64,000 nt of DNA from CAZONU01 sp965370045 (lineage in GTDB: Bacteria > Planctomycetota > SZUA-567 > JAKLDR01): the NCBI GenBank assembly GCA_965370045.1, contig CBDUSI010000005.1, positions 5,210 through 69,209 of the forward strand, read 5' to 3'. The notes beneath the pieces were generated by a model, which was not told the origin of the DNA, did not search any database, and worked only from the letters and a program-made list of their open reading frames with translations. The translations under genes were made by a program, and so were the position numbers. This document shows, one piece after another, positions 18,018 to 26,831 of the stretch. How positions within the stretch are numbered: the first letter of the stretch is position 1; each line of letters opens with the position of its first letter.

Positions 18018-18830
18018 CTACTTCAGCTGCGACTCCGGATCGGCGTTGTACTGCTCGATGTCCTTGAAGTAGTTGACCGTGCCGACCTTAAGCTCCACCG
18101 TGGCGGCATCGTCGCAGACGATCAGCCCGTGCTGGTGAAGCTGCAGCGCCGACACCGTCCACATGTGGTTGACGCCCTGCTCCACGCAGTGGTGCAGCGC
18201 CCGGGCCTTGTTGTGCCCGGTGACCAGGATGACCACGCGGTGAGAGTCGATCACCGTGCCCACGCCGACGGTCAGTGCGGTGGAGGGAACTTTGTCGGGG
18301 TCGTCGCCGAAGAAGCGGCTGTTGGCGATCTTGGTGTCGGTGGTCAGGGTCTTGACCCGCGTGCGCGAGGTGAGCGAGCTGGCCGGCTCGTTGAAGGCGA
18401 TGTGCCCGTCCGGCCCGATGCCCCCGAGGAAGAGGCGCACCCCGCCGTAGCTCTCGATCTTCTCCTCGTAGCGGGCGCACTCGGCCTCGAGATCCTCGGC
18501 CATGCCGTTCAGGATGTTGACGTTCTCCTTCCTGATGTCCACGTGGTCGAAAAGGTTCTTCCACATGAAGGAGTGGTAGCTCTCGGGATGGTCCGGGGAC
18601 AGACCCACGTACTCGTCCATGTTGAAGGTCACCACGTTCTCAAAGGAGACCTTGCCGGCCTTCTTCAGCTTGATCAGGTTATTGTAGGTGGCTATCGGCG
18701 TCGAGCCGGTGGGCAGGCCGAGCACGAAGGGCCTCTCGGCGGTGGGGCCGAACGTCCTGATCCTCATGGCGATGTACGCCGCGGTCCACTGTCCCACACG
18801 CTCGGCGGTCGGTTGGATGATTACGCGCAC
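18018..18830 (-). CDS. nagB: Glucosamine-6-phosphate deaminase
   Basis: A 270-residue enzyme converting glucosamine 6-phosphate to fructose 6-phosphate plus ammonia. Family signatures are [17 protein letters not shown], the catalytic-Asp motif [57 protein letters not shown] and [10 protein letters not shown]. The GTG at 18830 ([13 protein letters not shown]) is chosen as the start because AGGAGG lies 7 bases upstream and the family begins there; the frame extends 40 codons further without similarity. It is divergent from the hexuronate operon. Its leader holds a perfect 7-bp palindrome (18865-18882) that may be an operator. Confidence 0.96.
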   Translation of the reverse strand: MRVIIQPTAERVGQWTAAYIAMRIRTFGPTAERPFVLGLPTGSTPIATYNNLIKLKKAGKVSFENVVTFNMDEYVGLSPDHPESYHSFMWKNLFDHVDIRKENVNILNGMAEDLEAECARYEEKIESYGGVRLFLGGIGPDGHIAFNEPASSLTSRTRVKTLTTDTKIANSRFFGDDPDKVPSTALTVGVGTVIDSHRVVILVTGHNKARALHHCVEQGVNHMWTVSALQLHQHGLIVCDDAATVELKVGTVNYFKDIEQYNADPESQLK

Positions 18831-18864
18831 CGTGTTCCTCCTGTCTTCTTGTGTCTGCAAACCT

Positions 18865-18882
18865 CTTCTCAACGGTGAGAAG
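18865..18882. promoter_or_regulatory. Perfect palindrome in the nagB leader, candidate operator
   Basis: CTTCTCA-ACGG-TGAGAAG, two perfect 7-bp arms, lies just downstream of the predicted nagB transcript start and about 35 bases before its start codon. The position suits repressor binding, or an RNA hairpin. Confidence 0.45.
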
Positions 18883-18899
18883 TCAAGGCTGTCGACCAT

Positions 18900-18928
18900 A
18901 CGATATCCGCATCCATGAACGCCGTCAA
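18900..18928 (-). promoter_or_regulatory. Candidate nagB promoter
   Basis: Minus strand: TTGACG (18928-18923), 17 nt spacer, TATCGT (18905-18900). The predicted start is near 18893, giving a leader of about 60 bases that includes the 18865-18882 palindrome. Confidence 0.45.
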
Positions 18929-18983
18929 GTTGGCCCGCTTCCGGAAACACATGACAGCATCAGAACGGCTCGCTGCGCGCAAC

Positions 18984-19012
18984 TTGACAGTGCCCCGAAA
19001 GGCTGCTAATAA
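18984..19012 (+). promoter_or_regulatory. Sigma-70-type promoter of the hexuronate operon
   Basis: TTGACA (18984-18989), 17 nt spacer, TAATAA (19007-19012). The predicted start is near 19019, 26 bases before the uxaE ATG, which has AGGAG upstream. Confidence 0.65.
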
Positions 19013-19044
19013 GGTCTATTATCCACCGATGGCAGGAGACCCCG

Positions 19045-20607
19045 ATGCCCCTGATCGACATCCTGAAACCCGATGCCCCGGTCGCGCCGCCGGACGACCC
19101 GGCGCGCGCCGCCGAGGAGCTCAACGCCCTGACCGGCTCGCAGGTCTACGCCGACTCAATAACCGTCTCCGGCCCGACGGCCTACTTCATGTCCCGCCGG
19201 GGGACCGAAAAGCTGGTCGGCGCGGTCTTTGCGGGCGACGACCCCGGAGCAGCCGGGGCCCTGGACGGAGAGTCCGGAAGCTCGGAGAAACTGGGCTTCC
19301 GCCTGGCGCCCGCGGACATCGAGTCCGCCGGCCTCCTCCGCGAGAACCTGCCCTTCCTGAAGCCCTCCCTGGTGGGTCTGGCCACCAGCCTGGGGCTCGG
19401 CGACCGCCTGGGCATCGCCACTCCGGGCCACGCCCTGGCGATCAGGGGCACGGGGCTGGCGCCCTACTTCTGCCAGCAGTCCATCCGGGAGATGACCCGC
19501 ACCGCGCGCACCCCGCGCCAGGTGCAGGCCACCGCGTCCCTGGGCGCCATGGAGGCCGGCTGGCGGGGTGGCTTCGGCTCCGACGCCGACCACCTCAAGA
19601 CCGCGGCGGACATCGACTACTGCCTGGACGCCGGGTTCACCATGTTCACCTTCGACCCCGGCGATCACGTCGACGACCAGGCCGACGGCCTCTCCGGCTC
19701 AGCGCTGGCCGAGCGCTTCGAGAGGCTGCCCTGGGCGCGGCTGGAAATCTCGTCCGCCGACTGCCGCAAGCTCTACGCCGACCGGTCCGCGGCCCTCAAG
19801 GGCGGGGCAACCATCGAGATTTCCGAGGAGGCCGCGCTGCGCGCCGCGGTCAAATACGGCAAGGCCATCGCCCACGTCCTGGAGCTCTACCGCTACCTCC
19901 GCGCAAAGACCGCGACGGGACGTTTCGAGGTGGAGGTCTCCGTCGACGAGACCAACTCGCCGACTACCGTTGCGGAGCACTACTACGTGGCCGCGGAACT
20001 GGGGCGGCTGGGCGTCGAGTGGGTCAGCCTCGCGCCGCGTTTTGTGGGCCGCTTCGAGAAGGGCGTGGACTACATCGGCGACCTCGACGAACTCAGGAGC
20101 GCCCTGGAGGGCCACGCCGCGGTGGCTCGCACGCTGGGCCCCTACAAGCTGAGCATCCACTCGGGCTCGGACAAGTTCAGCGTATACCCTTTGGCCGCCG
20201 AGGCCGCCGGGGGACTGGTGCACGTCAAGACCGCGGGCACCAGCTACCTGGAGGCCCTCAGGACGCTGGCCGCCGGCGCAGACCGTGAGCTCTTCCGGGA
20301 GATACTCGGCTTCTCCATCGGCAGGTACGAGGACGACAAGCAGACCTACCACGTCTCAGCGGACGTGAGCAAGACCCTCAGGCCCCAGGCGCTGAGCGAC
20401 GACGAGTTGGCCCCCGCGCTCGACCAGTTCGACACCCGCCAGGCCCTGCACGTCACCTACGGCTCGGTGCTGGGCGAGAAGGACGAGCACGGCGAACCGC
20501 GTTTCAAGAACCGGCTGATGGCCGCCCTGGCCGAGAACGAGGGCCTCCATTACGAGATCCTCGCCAAACACCTGGGCCGTCACGCGGCGCCGTTCGCCAG
20601 GAAATAG
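19045..20607 (+). CDS. uxaE: Tagaturonate epimerase family protein
   Basis: A 520-residue protein I recognise as UxaE, which epimerises D-tagaturonate to D-fructuronate and so links galacturonate breakdown to the mannonate branch. Typical stretches are GFGSDADHLKTAADIDYCLD, FTFDPGDHVDD, FEVEVSVDETNSPTT, WVSLAPRFVGRFEKGVDYIG and LSIHSGSDKFSVYP; the His and Asp residues in these are the likely metal ligands. It is the first gene of a plus-strand operon behind a clear promoter, and its neighbour two genes on is a mannonate oxidoreductase-like SDR, the next expected step. The length is slightly above the family norm. Confidence 0.9.
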   Translation: MPLIDILKPDAPVAPPDDPARAAEELNALTGSQVYADSITVSGPTAYFMSRRGTEKLVGAVFAGDDPGAAGALDGESGSSEKLGFRLAPADIESAGLLRENLPFLKPSLVGLATSLGLGDRLGIATPGHALAIRGTGLAPYFCQQSIREMTRTARTPRQVQATASLGAMEAGWRGGFGSDADHLKTAADIDYCLDAGFTMFTFDPGDHVDDQADGLSGSALAERFERLPWARLEISSADCRKLYADRSAALKGGATIEISEEAALRAAVKYGKAIAHVLELYRYLRAKTATGRFEVEVSVDETNSPTTVAEHYYVAAELGRLGVEWVSLAPRFVGRFEKGVDYIGDLDELRSALEGHAAVARTLGPYKLSIHSGSDKFSVYPLAAEAAGGLVHVKTAGTSYLEALRTLAAGADRELFREILGFSIGRYEDDKQTYHVSADVSKTLRPQALSDDELAPALDQFDTRQALHVTYGSVLGEKDEHGEPRFKNRLMAALAENEGLHYEILAKHLGRHAAPFARK

Positions 20608-20625
20608 GATACGGGGAACCGAGTC

Positions 20626-22134
20626 GTGCCAGACAGGATCGTTCTCAATTTCGACGAGTACCTGGACCGCGTCCGCGCCTGCTGGCTGGGCAAGAGCATC
20701 GGCGGGACGCTGGGCGGTCCCCACGAGTGCAAGACCCATGTGCTGGACCTGGACTTCTACCGCCCGGTGCCCACCGAGCCCCAGCCCAACGACGACCTCG
20801 ATTTGCAGCTGGTCTGGCTGGTCATGCTGGAGGAAACCGGCCTGCCCCCGCGCCTGGGGCACTTCGCCGACTGGTGGCTGAAGCGCCTGTCCAGCTATCC
20901 GTGGAACGAGTACGGCTTCTGCACGCGAAACCTCAACAGAGGGCTGCGCCCCCCCGTCTCCGGCTGCTTCGAGAACTACTATGTCGACGAGATGGGCTCG
21001 CCGATTCGCAGCGAGATATGGTCCTGCCTGGCGCCGGGCGATCCCGACCTGGCCGCCTCCATGGCCTGGATGGACTCGGCCCTGGACCACGCCGGCGGCG
21101 AGGGCACCTGGGGCGAGATGTTCTGGGCCGCCGTGGGCAGCGCGGCCTTCGTCGAGCGCGACCCCCGCAAGTTGCTGCGCATCGGTCTGGGCATGATCCC
21201 GGTGCACTCGCAGATATCGCGCGCGGTGCGCGAGGCGGTCTGGTGCCGGGACAACGGCGTGTCCTGGGCCGACGCGCGCCAGCGGATCGTGAACGGGTTC
21301 ATATTCGGCGACGGCTCTCCCTCCCGCGGCGGGCCACGGCCCTGCCACGCGGCGGTCAACCACGGCTTCACCGTGCTGGGCTGGCTCTACGGCGAGGACT
21401 TCGGCGACAAGCTCTGCAAGGCGGTCAACTGCTCTTTCGACACCGACTGCACCGGGGCCACTCTGGGAGCGCTGCTGGGCATCCTCGGCGGCACGCAAGC
21501 CATCCCCGAGAAATGGCTGGCGCCCGTCGGCCAGAAGATCATTCTCCACAAGTTCACGGAGCTGCCCGAGTCGCCGAAGGACGTAGCCGAGCTTTCCGAG
21601 CGCACCGCGGCGCTGGCCCGCCTGGTGCCCGAAAAGATGTCCGCGGATTTCGAGTTCGGAACGACGACCGAATTGCCGACGGACCTGGACTCTGCCCTGG
21701 CGCGCAACGACCTGGCCCTGGCCGCCGCGCGCCGCGACCCGCAGTCCGCGGTAGAAGATCGCGGCGACCCCGCCATCACCCTGCACTACAGCGGCGAACC
21801 GGTGCTCTATCCCGGCGTTGGGAAGACCGTGGGCGTCTCGTTGGCCCTCGATGGCCAGGAGGCCCCCGGCGAGGTCGAGTTGGCCGTCCCCACGGGCTGG
21901 TCGGCCGAGCCCGCCCCCGCCCTCTTCGGACAGACGCGCTTCACCCTGCGCGCCGGGGAGGTCGCGGACCGGAACACGATAAAGGTCACCGCCAGGGCCG
22001 GCGGAGCGTCCTCCGAGGCCGAGTTCATCGTGCTCGGTCCCGGCGAGGCCCGCGGTTACCCCGCGGTGGACAACGTGCCCAAGTGCGGGAAATGCGCGGC
22101 GTGGGCAGGGGCCTGCGTCTGCAAGGCAGAATGA
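20626..22134 (+). CDS. ADP-ribosylglycohydrolase-fold protein with C-terminal beta-sandwich
   Basis: A 502-residue protein. Residues 1 to about 360 have the all-helical DraG fold: metal-binding aspartates occur in QPNDDLDLQLVWLV (the usual TDDT is altered to NDDL) and in NCSFDTDCTGATLGALLG near the C-terminal side. Residues about 375-480 look like an immunoglobulin-like sandwich of the NEW3 type seen on glycosidases. The last 25 residues contain CGKCAAWAGACVC. The start is a GTG with GGGGAA upstream. It lies between uxaE and the SDR gene, so I infer hydrolysis of a sugar glycoside bond rather than protein ADP-ribose removal; this is not proven. Confidence 0.82.
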   Translation: MPDRIVLNFDEYLDRVRACWLGKSIGGTLGGPHECKTHVLDLDFYRPVPTEPQPNDDLDLQLVWLVMLEETGLPPRLGHFADWWLKRLSSYPWNEYGFCTRNLNRGLRPPVSGCFENYYVDEMGSPIRSEIWSCLAPGDPDLAASMAWMDSALDHAGGEGTWGEMFWAAVGSAAFVERDPRKLLRIGLGMIPVHSQISRAVREAVWCRDNGVSWADARQRIVNGFIFGDGSPSRGGPRPCHAAVNHGFTVLGWLYGEDFGDKLCKAVNCSFDTDCTGATLGALLGILGGTQAIPEKWLAPVGQKIILHKFTELPESPKDVAELSERTAALARLVPEKMSADFEFGTTTELPTDLDSALARNDLALAAARRDPQSAVEDRGDPAITLHYSGEPVLYPGVGKTVGVSLALDGQEAPGEVELAVPTGWSAEPAPALFGQTRFTLRAGEVADRNTIKVTARAGGASSEAEFIVLGPGEARGYPAVDNVPKCGKCAAWAGACVCKAE

Positions 22135-22149
22135 GACAGGAGCAATAGC

Positions 22150-22950
22150 ATGGCTGATTACCTCAACGAAATGTTCTCGCTGGCCGGCAAACGCGCGGTG
22201 GTCACCGGCGGCGGCGGGGTGCTGGGCACCGACATGGCCTCGGCGCTGGCCCGGGCCGGCGCGGACGTAATCCTCTGGGACGTCCGCGAGGACGCGCTGA
22301 CGGCCGCCGCCGAGCGCATCACGGAGCACGCGGGGCGCGACTGCGTCTCGACGCGCAAAGTGGACCTCATGGACGAGGCGGACATGCTGGCGGCCGTCGA
22401 GGCGGCCGGCGACTTCCAGATACTGCTCAACGCCTGCGGAGGCAACCGCGGCAAGGCCGCGCTGGTCGAGCAGGACATGGAGACCTTTCAGTTCGTCATG
22501 AAGCTCAACGTTGAGGCCGGCTGCTTCCTGCCCATGAAAGTGGTCGCCAAGCAGTGGATAGACAAGGGCGTCAAGGGCAACATCATCAACATCGCCTCAA
22601 TGGCCAGCTACGTGCCATTGAGCGGCGTGTGGGCCTACGACGCGGCCAAGGCCGCCGTGAAGAACCTGACCGAGGGCGCCGCCAAGGAACTGGCGCCTCA
22701 GGGCATCAGGGTCAACGCCATCGCCCCGGGCTTCTTCATCGGTGAGCAGAACAGGAGACTCCTGACCAACGAGGACGGCTCGCTGACTGAGCGCGGACAG
22801 GCAGTCATCGACCATACGCCCTTCGGCAGGTTCGGCGAAGCCAACGAACTGATGGGCGCGGTGCTCTACCTGGCCTCGGACAGCGCAGCCGGCTTCGCGA
22901 CCGGCATCACCGTCCCGGTGGACGGCGGCTACCTGGTACAGAACATCTAG
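22150..22950 (+). CDS. uxuB: SDR oxidoreductase, probable D-mannonate oxidoreductase
   Basis: A 266-residue short-chain dehydrogenase. It has the cofactor motif TGGGGVLG, the NACGG turn, a catalytic serine region (NIINIASMASYVP) and YDAAK for the Tyr/Lys pair. The N-terminus FSLAGKRAVVTGGGGVLG and the GNRGKAAL stretch resemble the SDR-type mannonate oxidoreductases (Bacillus YjmF). That enzyme reduces fructuronate to mannonate, exactly the step after UxaE, so the assignment rests on both sequence and context. An ATG with AGGAG sits 15 bases after the previous gene. Confidence 0.85.
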   Translation: MADYLNEMFSLAGKRAVVTGGGGVLGTDMASALARAGADVILWDVREDALTAAAERITEHAGRDCVSTRKVDLMDEADMLAAVEAAGDFQILLNACGGNRGKAALVEQDMETFQFVMKLNVEAGCFLPMKVVAKQWIDKGVKGNIINIASMASYVPLSGVWAYDAAKAAVKNLTEGAAKELAPQGIRVNAIAPGFFIGEQNRRLLTNEDGSLTERGQAVIDHTPFGRFGEANELMGAVLYLASDSAAGFATGITVPVDGGYLVQNI

Positions 22951-22966
22951 CGCCCGGCAGCCGCGC

Positions 22967-23038
22967 GCCCGCGGGAGTTCGCTTCGCGCGAAAATGCGCT
23001 TGCGGGAGCCCCCGGCACCGACGAAACTCCGCGCGGGC
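22967..23038. repeat. Long-range inverted repeat in the leader of the GH94-like gene
   Basis: Arms at about 22967-22981 and 23022-23038 are near-complementary (GCCCGCG..GAGTT..CG against CGAAACTC..CGCGGGC) around 40 bases that contain a smaller GCGC/GCGC pair. It could form an extended RNA stem between the SDR gene and the GH94-like gene. Confidence 0.35.
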
Positions 23039-23076
23039 ACGAGCCCCGACCCCCAGTGACCCGGGAGCAATCACCA

Positions 23077-25974
23077 ATGGCCAGGGCGAAAGTCGCGATT
23101 CCCTCGTTCGCCAAGCAGGCCGAGCGCATCCTCGGACTGGAAATCGAAACGCGCATCAACAAGCTGGGCGGCTACGGCCCGGCTGGCGAGGTGATTTACG
23201 AAGGCCACCCCCAGGGCTGTCCCTCGGTGCTGGTCGACAACTATCAGGAAGCCACCGCGACCTTCACCTCCAACGGCTCGACGGCCTTCACGGTCACGCT
23301 CCCCGAGGGCATGGAAGTCCACGTCCTGGCCGGCAGCTTCGACGGGGTCGAGAAGCACGAGATCGGGGTGCCCTCCACCAACGTCTGGCTGGAAGCCTCG
23401 GCCGGCAAGAGGCGGCACCTCGCCTCGCTGCTCAACCCCCGCGCCAACATCGACTGCGACCCGGAGGCGGTGCGCATCGTCAAGCTCGGCGACCCGGACC
23501 GCTCCATGTGGTACTGCGCATGGTTCCGTCCCGCGAAGGGCCTGGCCTACGTCACGGCGGTCAAGCACTCCATGAGCTGCACGCGCCAGGGCCCGGCGGT
23601 GCTCCGCCAGGTCTACATAAGGAACATCGGCCGCAAGCGCTTCGGCGGCAAGCTCTGGAACTCCTACAACCTGCACGGCACCCAGCGCTTCGTCTACAAC
23701 AAAGAGATCTGGTACGATCGGGGGATCCCCGTCTCCGCCGGAGAGATGGTGGTGGCCGCCACCGTGCCCTACAGCGAGATCGTCCAGGTCAAGCGCGTCT
23801 CCGGCCGCCCCCGGGGCATGAAGGCCATCGAGTCCACCTGCGACTACACCGACTTCGTGGGCGACTCGGCGGCGCTGTCGCTGATGCCCGAGGCGGTGCG
23901 CCGCGGCCGTCTGCTGGCCGTCGGCGCCGGCCGGATGATGAACCGCTTCGCCACCGCGACCATCGCCGCGGACCGCTACGACCTGAAACTGGCCTCCGGA
24001 AAGAGCGCGGTCCTCGAACAGGAACTCCTCTACGTCACCGACCCGAAAGTGATCCGCCGCTTCCGCCGGATTGCGGACTGCTCCACCCCCACCTACAAGG
24101 CCATAGCCGGGGCCTTCCTGAAGGCCGCGCGCGAGGTAGTGCGCAGCACTCCCGGCGTGAAGCAGGCCGTCGCCGCCCGGCTGGCCCCCAGCGGGAAGGA
24201 ACCCTGGCCCCGCTTCGAATTCGCCCTGCCCGAGCAGCGCGCTCTCTCGGAGTACGCCAAGAGCGTCTGGACCGGCGTCCAGGAGCTCTACGAGACCTGC
24301 CGCGCGCACGGCGCGGTGCTCGCCGAGGGCATCGAGCTGGGCACCCGTGACCGCGCCCAGGACATGTGGCCCAAGATGAAGGAATATCCCGGCCGGGTCC
24401 GCGCGGACCTGGTCCACGCGCTGGGCTTCATGTACGTGACCCAGGAGCTGCCCCTGCACCTCTCCCGGCCGCTGAAGCTGATACAGAAGCTCCACGGCAT
24501 GTTCCCCCGGCAGTACCCCAGCCGCTGGGACAATCGCAGCCAGGAGGTCATGAACGACAACCGGCCCTACGCCGACAGCCCCCTGTGGCTGATAAACTCG
24601 CTGAACATGTACATGCGCGAGACCGGCGACACCAGCATCCTCGGCGAGCGCGTCAAGACCGTGCAGCTGACCAGGCCGCACGACCCGGAGAACTCCGGCA
24701 TTATCGGCTGCGACCTGGAGTACAGCGTGGCCGAGGTGGTCTTCGAGATATTCGCCTCCTTCGCCCGGATGGTGCGGGACACCCCCTACGGCATGGCCCA
24801 GATCCTATACGGGGACTGGTGCGACCCCATCGACATGTTCGGCACCTCGGTGGTCGGCGACGCGCGCACGCGCGGCAAGGGCCGCGGCGTGCAGACCCGG
24901 CTCTCCGCGCACCTCTTCGAGTGCCTGGTCGATACCGTTGACGTGCTCGAGGCCCCCGGCGTCGCCGAGAAGCTGGAGGCCATGCACCTGGCGGCGCACA
25001 TCAGGGGCCTCAAGAACTTCGCGGGCCGTCTGCGCGGCAACGTCATCAAGTGGGCCTGGGAGGACGGCCCGAACCCCGGATTCATCGACTGTATCCACGA
25101 ACTGCGCAAGAACGGCTCGCGGCCGAACTACAAGAAGGGGCAGACCGGCTACACCCTGGGCTCCATGAAGGGCCGCGACTTCGACGGCATCAACCGCCGG
25201 CAGCTGACCAGCCAGGCCTACGGCCTCAAGATGCTGATCACCAACCGCCCCTGGCTCAAGAAGGTCCGCGGCGCGAATAAAATGACAGACGCCCTCCTGG
25301 CCAGCGTCGACCGCCTGCACTTCGACGAGGTCCTCGGGCTGGTGATGTTCTCGGCGGCGGTGGCCAACGACCAGCGCGCCGTGGACCTGGTCGGGCGCAT
25401 CGGCGTCTTCCCGGCGGGCTGCGGCGAGAACGGCGAGTACCACCACGGCCAGGTGATGATGCACCGCAACCGCCTGCTGGTCCCCGGGCAGGCCGAGAAG
25501 GTCTGGGAGCAGTTCCCCAAGGTGATGAGCGCCATGCGCGGCGAGGGTCTGGCCGGGCCGTTCGAGTCGCCGACCAACTGCTACGTCTCCGACCGCACCG
25601 ACCCGCACTTCGCCAAGGGCATGTACTTCGGCCTGTCCGGCTCAGTCGACTGGATCATCGAGATATTCGGGAGCATCGCCGGGCTGGAGCTGGCCCTCCA
25701 CGACCGGGGCAAGCCCGACCTGCGCGTCGAGCCGCGCCTGCCGACCGCGGCGGGTCGAGCGCTCTCCCTCAAGCGGGTCATCCACTGCGCGCCGCGCCCC
25801 GGCCAGTACCGGCAGGTCCCTCTTCACGTGGAGGTGCGCACCAGCGGGACCGGACCATGCGTCGTCGAGACCCTGGTAAAGCTCAACGGCAAGCGCGTCC
25901 CGACCGCCGAGGTGCGCGACCTCCGCAAGTTCAAGCGCGTCAAGCTCGAGATAACCCAGGTCCGCGGCAGCTAA
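23077..25974 (+). CDS. GH94-like glycoside phosphorylase/hydrolase family protein
   Basis: A 965-residue protein resembling cellobiose phosphorylases and related (alpha/alpha)6-barrel enzymes. The N-terminal 300 residues look like the beta-sandwich domain, including LWNSYNLHGTQRFVYNKEIW. The barrel region has ELGTRDRAQDMWPK, comparable to the GxRDxxQD motif of GH94, and ILYGDWCDPIDMFG, where GH94 has its catalytic Asp in GDWND. A C-terminal MYFGLSGSVDWIIEIFGSIA corresponds to the GSAxWxY region. The match is distant and the activity is unassigned. I chose the ATG at 23077 with GGGAG nine bases upstream over the GTG at 23056. It is the last gene of the hexuronate operon, which suggests release or phosphorolysis of a uronate-containing oligosaccharide. 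Confidence 0.75.
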   Translation: MARAKVAIPSFAKQAERILGLEIETRINKLGGYGPAGEVIYEGHPQGCPSVLVDNYQEATATFTSNGSTAFTVTLPEGMEVHVLAGSFDGVEKHEIGVPSTNVWLEASAGKRRHLASLLNPRANIDCDPEAVRIVKLGDPDRSMWYCAWFRPAKGLAYVTAVKHSMSCTRQGPAVLRQVYIRNIGRKRFGGKLWNSYNLHGTQRFVYNKEIWYDRGIPVSAGEMVVAATVPYSEIVQVKRVSGRPRGMKAIESTCDYTDFVGDSAALSLMPEAVRRGRLLAVGAGRMMNRFATATIAADRYDLKLASGKSAVLEQELLYVTDPKVIRRFRRIADCSTPTYKAIAGAFLKAAREVVRSTPGVKQAVAARLAPSGKEPWPRFEFALPEQRALSEYAKSVWTGVQELYETCRAHGAVLAEGIELGTRDRAQDMWPKMKEYPGRVRADLVHALGFMYVTQELPLHLSRPLKLIQKLHGMFPRQYPSRWDNRSQEVMNDNRPYADSPLWLINSLNMYMRETGDTSILGERVKTVQLTRPHDPENSGIIGCDLEYSVAEVVFEIFASFARMVRDTPYGMAQILYGDWCDPIDMFGTSVVGDARTRGKGRGVQTRLSAHLFECLVDTVDVLEAPGVAEKLEAMHLAAHIRGLKNFAGRLRGNVIKWAWEDGPNPGFIDCIHELRKNGSRPNYKKGQTGYTLGSMKGRDFDGINRRQLTSQAYGLKMLITNRPWLKKVRGANKMTDALLASVDRLHFDEVLGLVMFSAAVANDQRAVDLVGRIGVFPAGCGENGEYHHGQVMMHRNRLLVPGQAEKVWEQFPKVMSAMRGEGLAGPFESPTNCYVSDRTDPHFAKGMYFGLSGSVDWIIEIFGSIAGLELALHDRGKPDLRVEPRLPTAAGRALSLKRVIHCAPRPGQYRQVPLHVEVRTSGTGPCVVETLVKLNGKRVPTAEVRDLRKFKRVKLEITQVRGS

Positions 25975-25982
25975 GCGTCCCG

Positions 25983-26012
25983 GACGACAGCGCCCTCTCC
26001 GGCGCCGGCGTC
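25983..26012 (+). terminator. Terminator of the hexuronate operon
   Basis: A 12-bp stem with two mismatches (GACGACAGCGCC with GGCGCCGGCGTC) starts 8 bases after the last stop codon and is followed by ATTCAC and a pyrimidine-rich stretch. Confidence 0.55.
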
Positions 26013-26153
26013 ATTCACGCCTTACATCACATCCTTTCCTTGTGGGTCATCCCCTTTCACGCCTGGTGCCGCTCCGAGCGGCAACCGCCTTTTGTCACGA
26101 GCTGAGTCCCTGAACGCCAGCGGCTTGCGCCCGCCGAAAAAAAGTTTCTTTCT

Positions 26154-26306
26154 CACCACCAAGACACCAAGGCACTAAGAAATGCCCGGATCGCGGCGGG
26201 CGTCGGGGGCAAAGCTGACGTGCTCGTTCGCGGACATAGTCAATCCCTTGGTGTCTTTGTGTCTTGGTGGTTGAATGGTTCCTCCGCGTCCTCGGTGGTG
26301 AAACCG
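26154..26306. repeat. Inverted copies of a dispersed ACCACCAAGACACCAAGG-type repeat
   Basis: One copy reads CACCACCAAGACACCAAGG on the plus strand at 26154-26172. A second, inverted copy lies at 26245-26270, with its usual companion block (CCTCCGCGTCCTCGGTGG) at about 26280-26298. When translated it gives TTEDAEEPFNHQDTKTPRD, a peptide I know from many unrelated predicted proteins in environmental genomes. It forms the 3' end of the HTH-type gene. Confidence 0.75.
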
Positions 26307-26785
26307 TCCCCGTTGCCCCCGTACTCCTCATCGTCGAAGTTGGGTACTGCCGCGCGCCGGCAGGCGGCCAGGGTGCGTGAGGCTTCCCTGATCTGGGTGA
26401 AGGCCTCCGAGTGGCGGCGGGACTTGTCCTGCTTCTCCGCGAAGATCTCGTTGCGCTCGGACAGGACGGCGTTCTTCTTGCGGCCGCGGTCGTCGGCCAT
26501 GAGCGTCTGCGCGGCGCGCAGGGCCACGCGCTCGTCTTTGCTGCCAGCGAGTTTCAGCAGTACAGCGCGGGCCTTGGCGGCGGCCTCCATCGACGCCCGG
26601 TACTGGGCCTCCTCGAACAGCGACCAGTAGACCCGTCCGCTCTTGCGGACCAGCTTCCGCAGCCGCTCCCCGTCGGTGTTAAGCTCGGACGCCAACTGCG
26701 CCCAGGTCTTGCCCTGAGCCCGCAGCATGGCGGCCTCCTCCAGCAGTTCCAACTCCTTCTCGGTGAGTTCCTTCTTGGTGCTCAT
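26240..26785 (-). CDS. Small HTH-type DNA-binding protein with repeat-derived C-terminus
   Basis: A 181-residue protein. Residues 8-50 look like a helix-turn-helix (MLRAQGKTWAQLASELNTDG, then ERLRKLVRKSGRVYW). A basic helical region follows (ARAVLLKLAGSKDERVALRA) that recalls small terminase subunits, but I cannot assign a family. The last 22 residues are encoded by the dispersed repeat (EDAEEPFNHQDTKTPRD), so the original C-terminus was probably replaced when the repeat arrived. The start is an ATG with AGGGGAGAG upstream. It is preceded by a perfect TTGACA-17-TATAAT promoter, an exceptional promoter for such a minor gene. It stands alone, with convergent or divergent neighbours, in an island of repeats. 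Confidence 0.65.
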   Translation of the reverse strand: MSTKKELTEKELELLEEAAMLRAQGKTWAQLASELNTDGERLRKLVRKSGRVYWSLFEEAQYRASMEAAAKARAVLLKLAGSKDERVALRAAQTLMADDRGRKKNAVLSERNEIFAEKQDKSRRHSEAFTQIREASRTLAACRRAAVPNFDDEEYGGNGDGFTTEDAEEPFNHQDTKTPRD

Positions 26786-26831
26786 AGCTCTCCCCTTTCA
26801 ATAGGCTCCCAAACGATACCAGACCTATCTT

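Noticed and set aside
26154..26306. CRISPR array or insertion sequence
   Set aside because: Only two inverted copies without regular spacing, no transposase and no cas genes.
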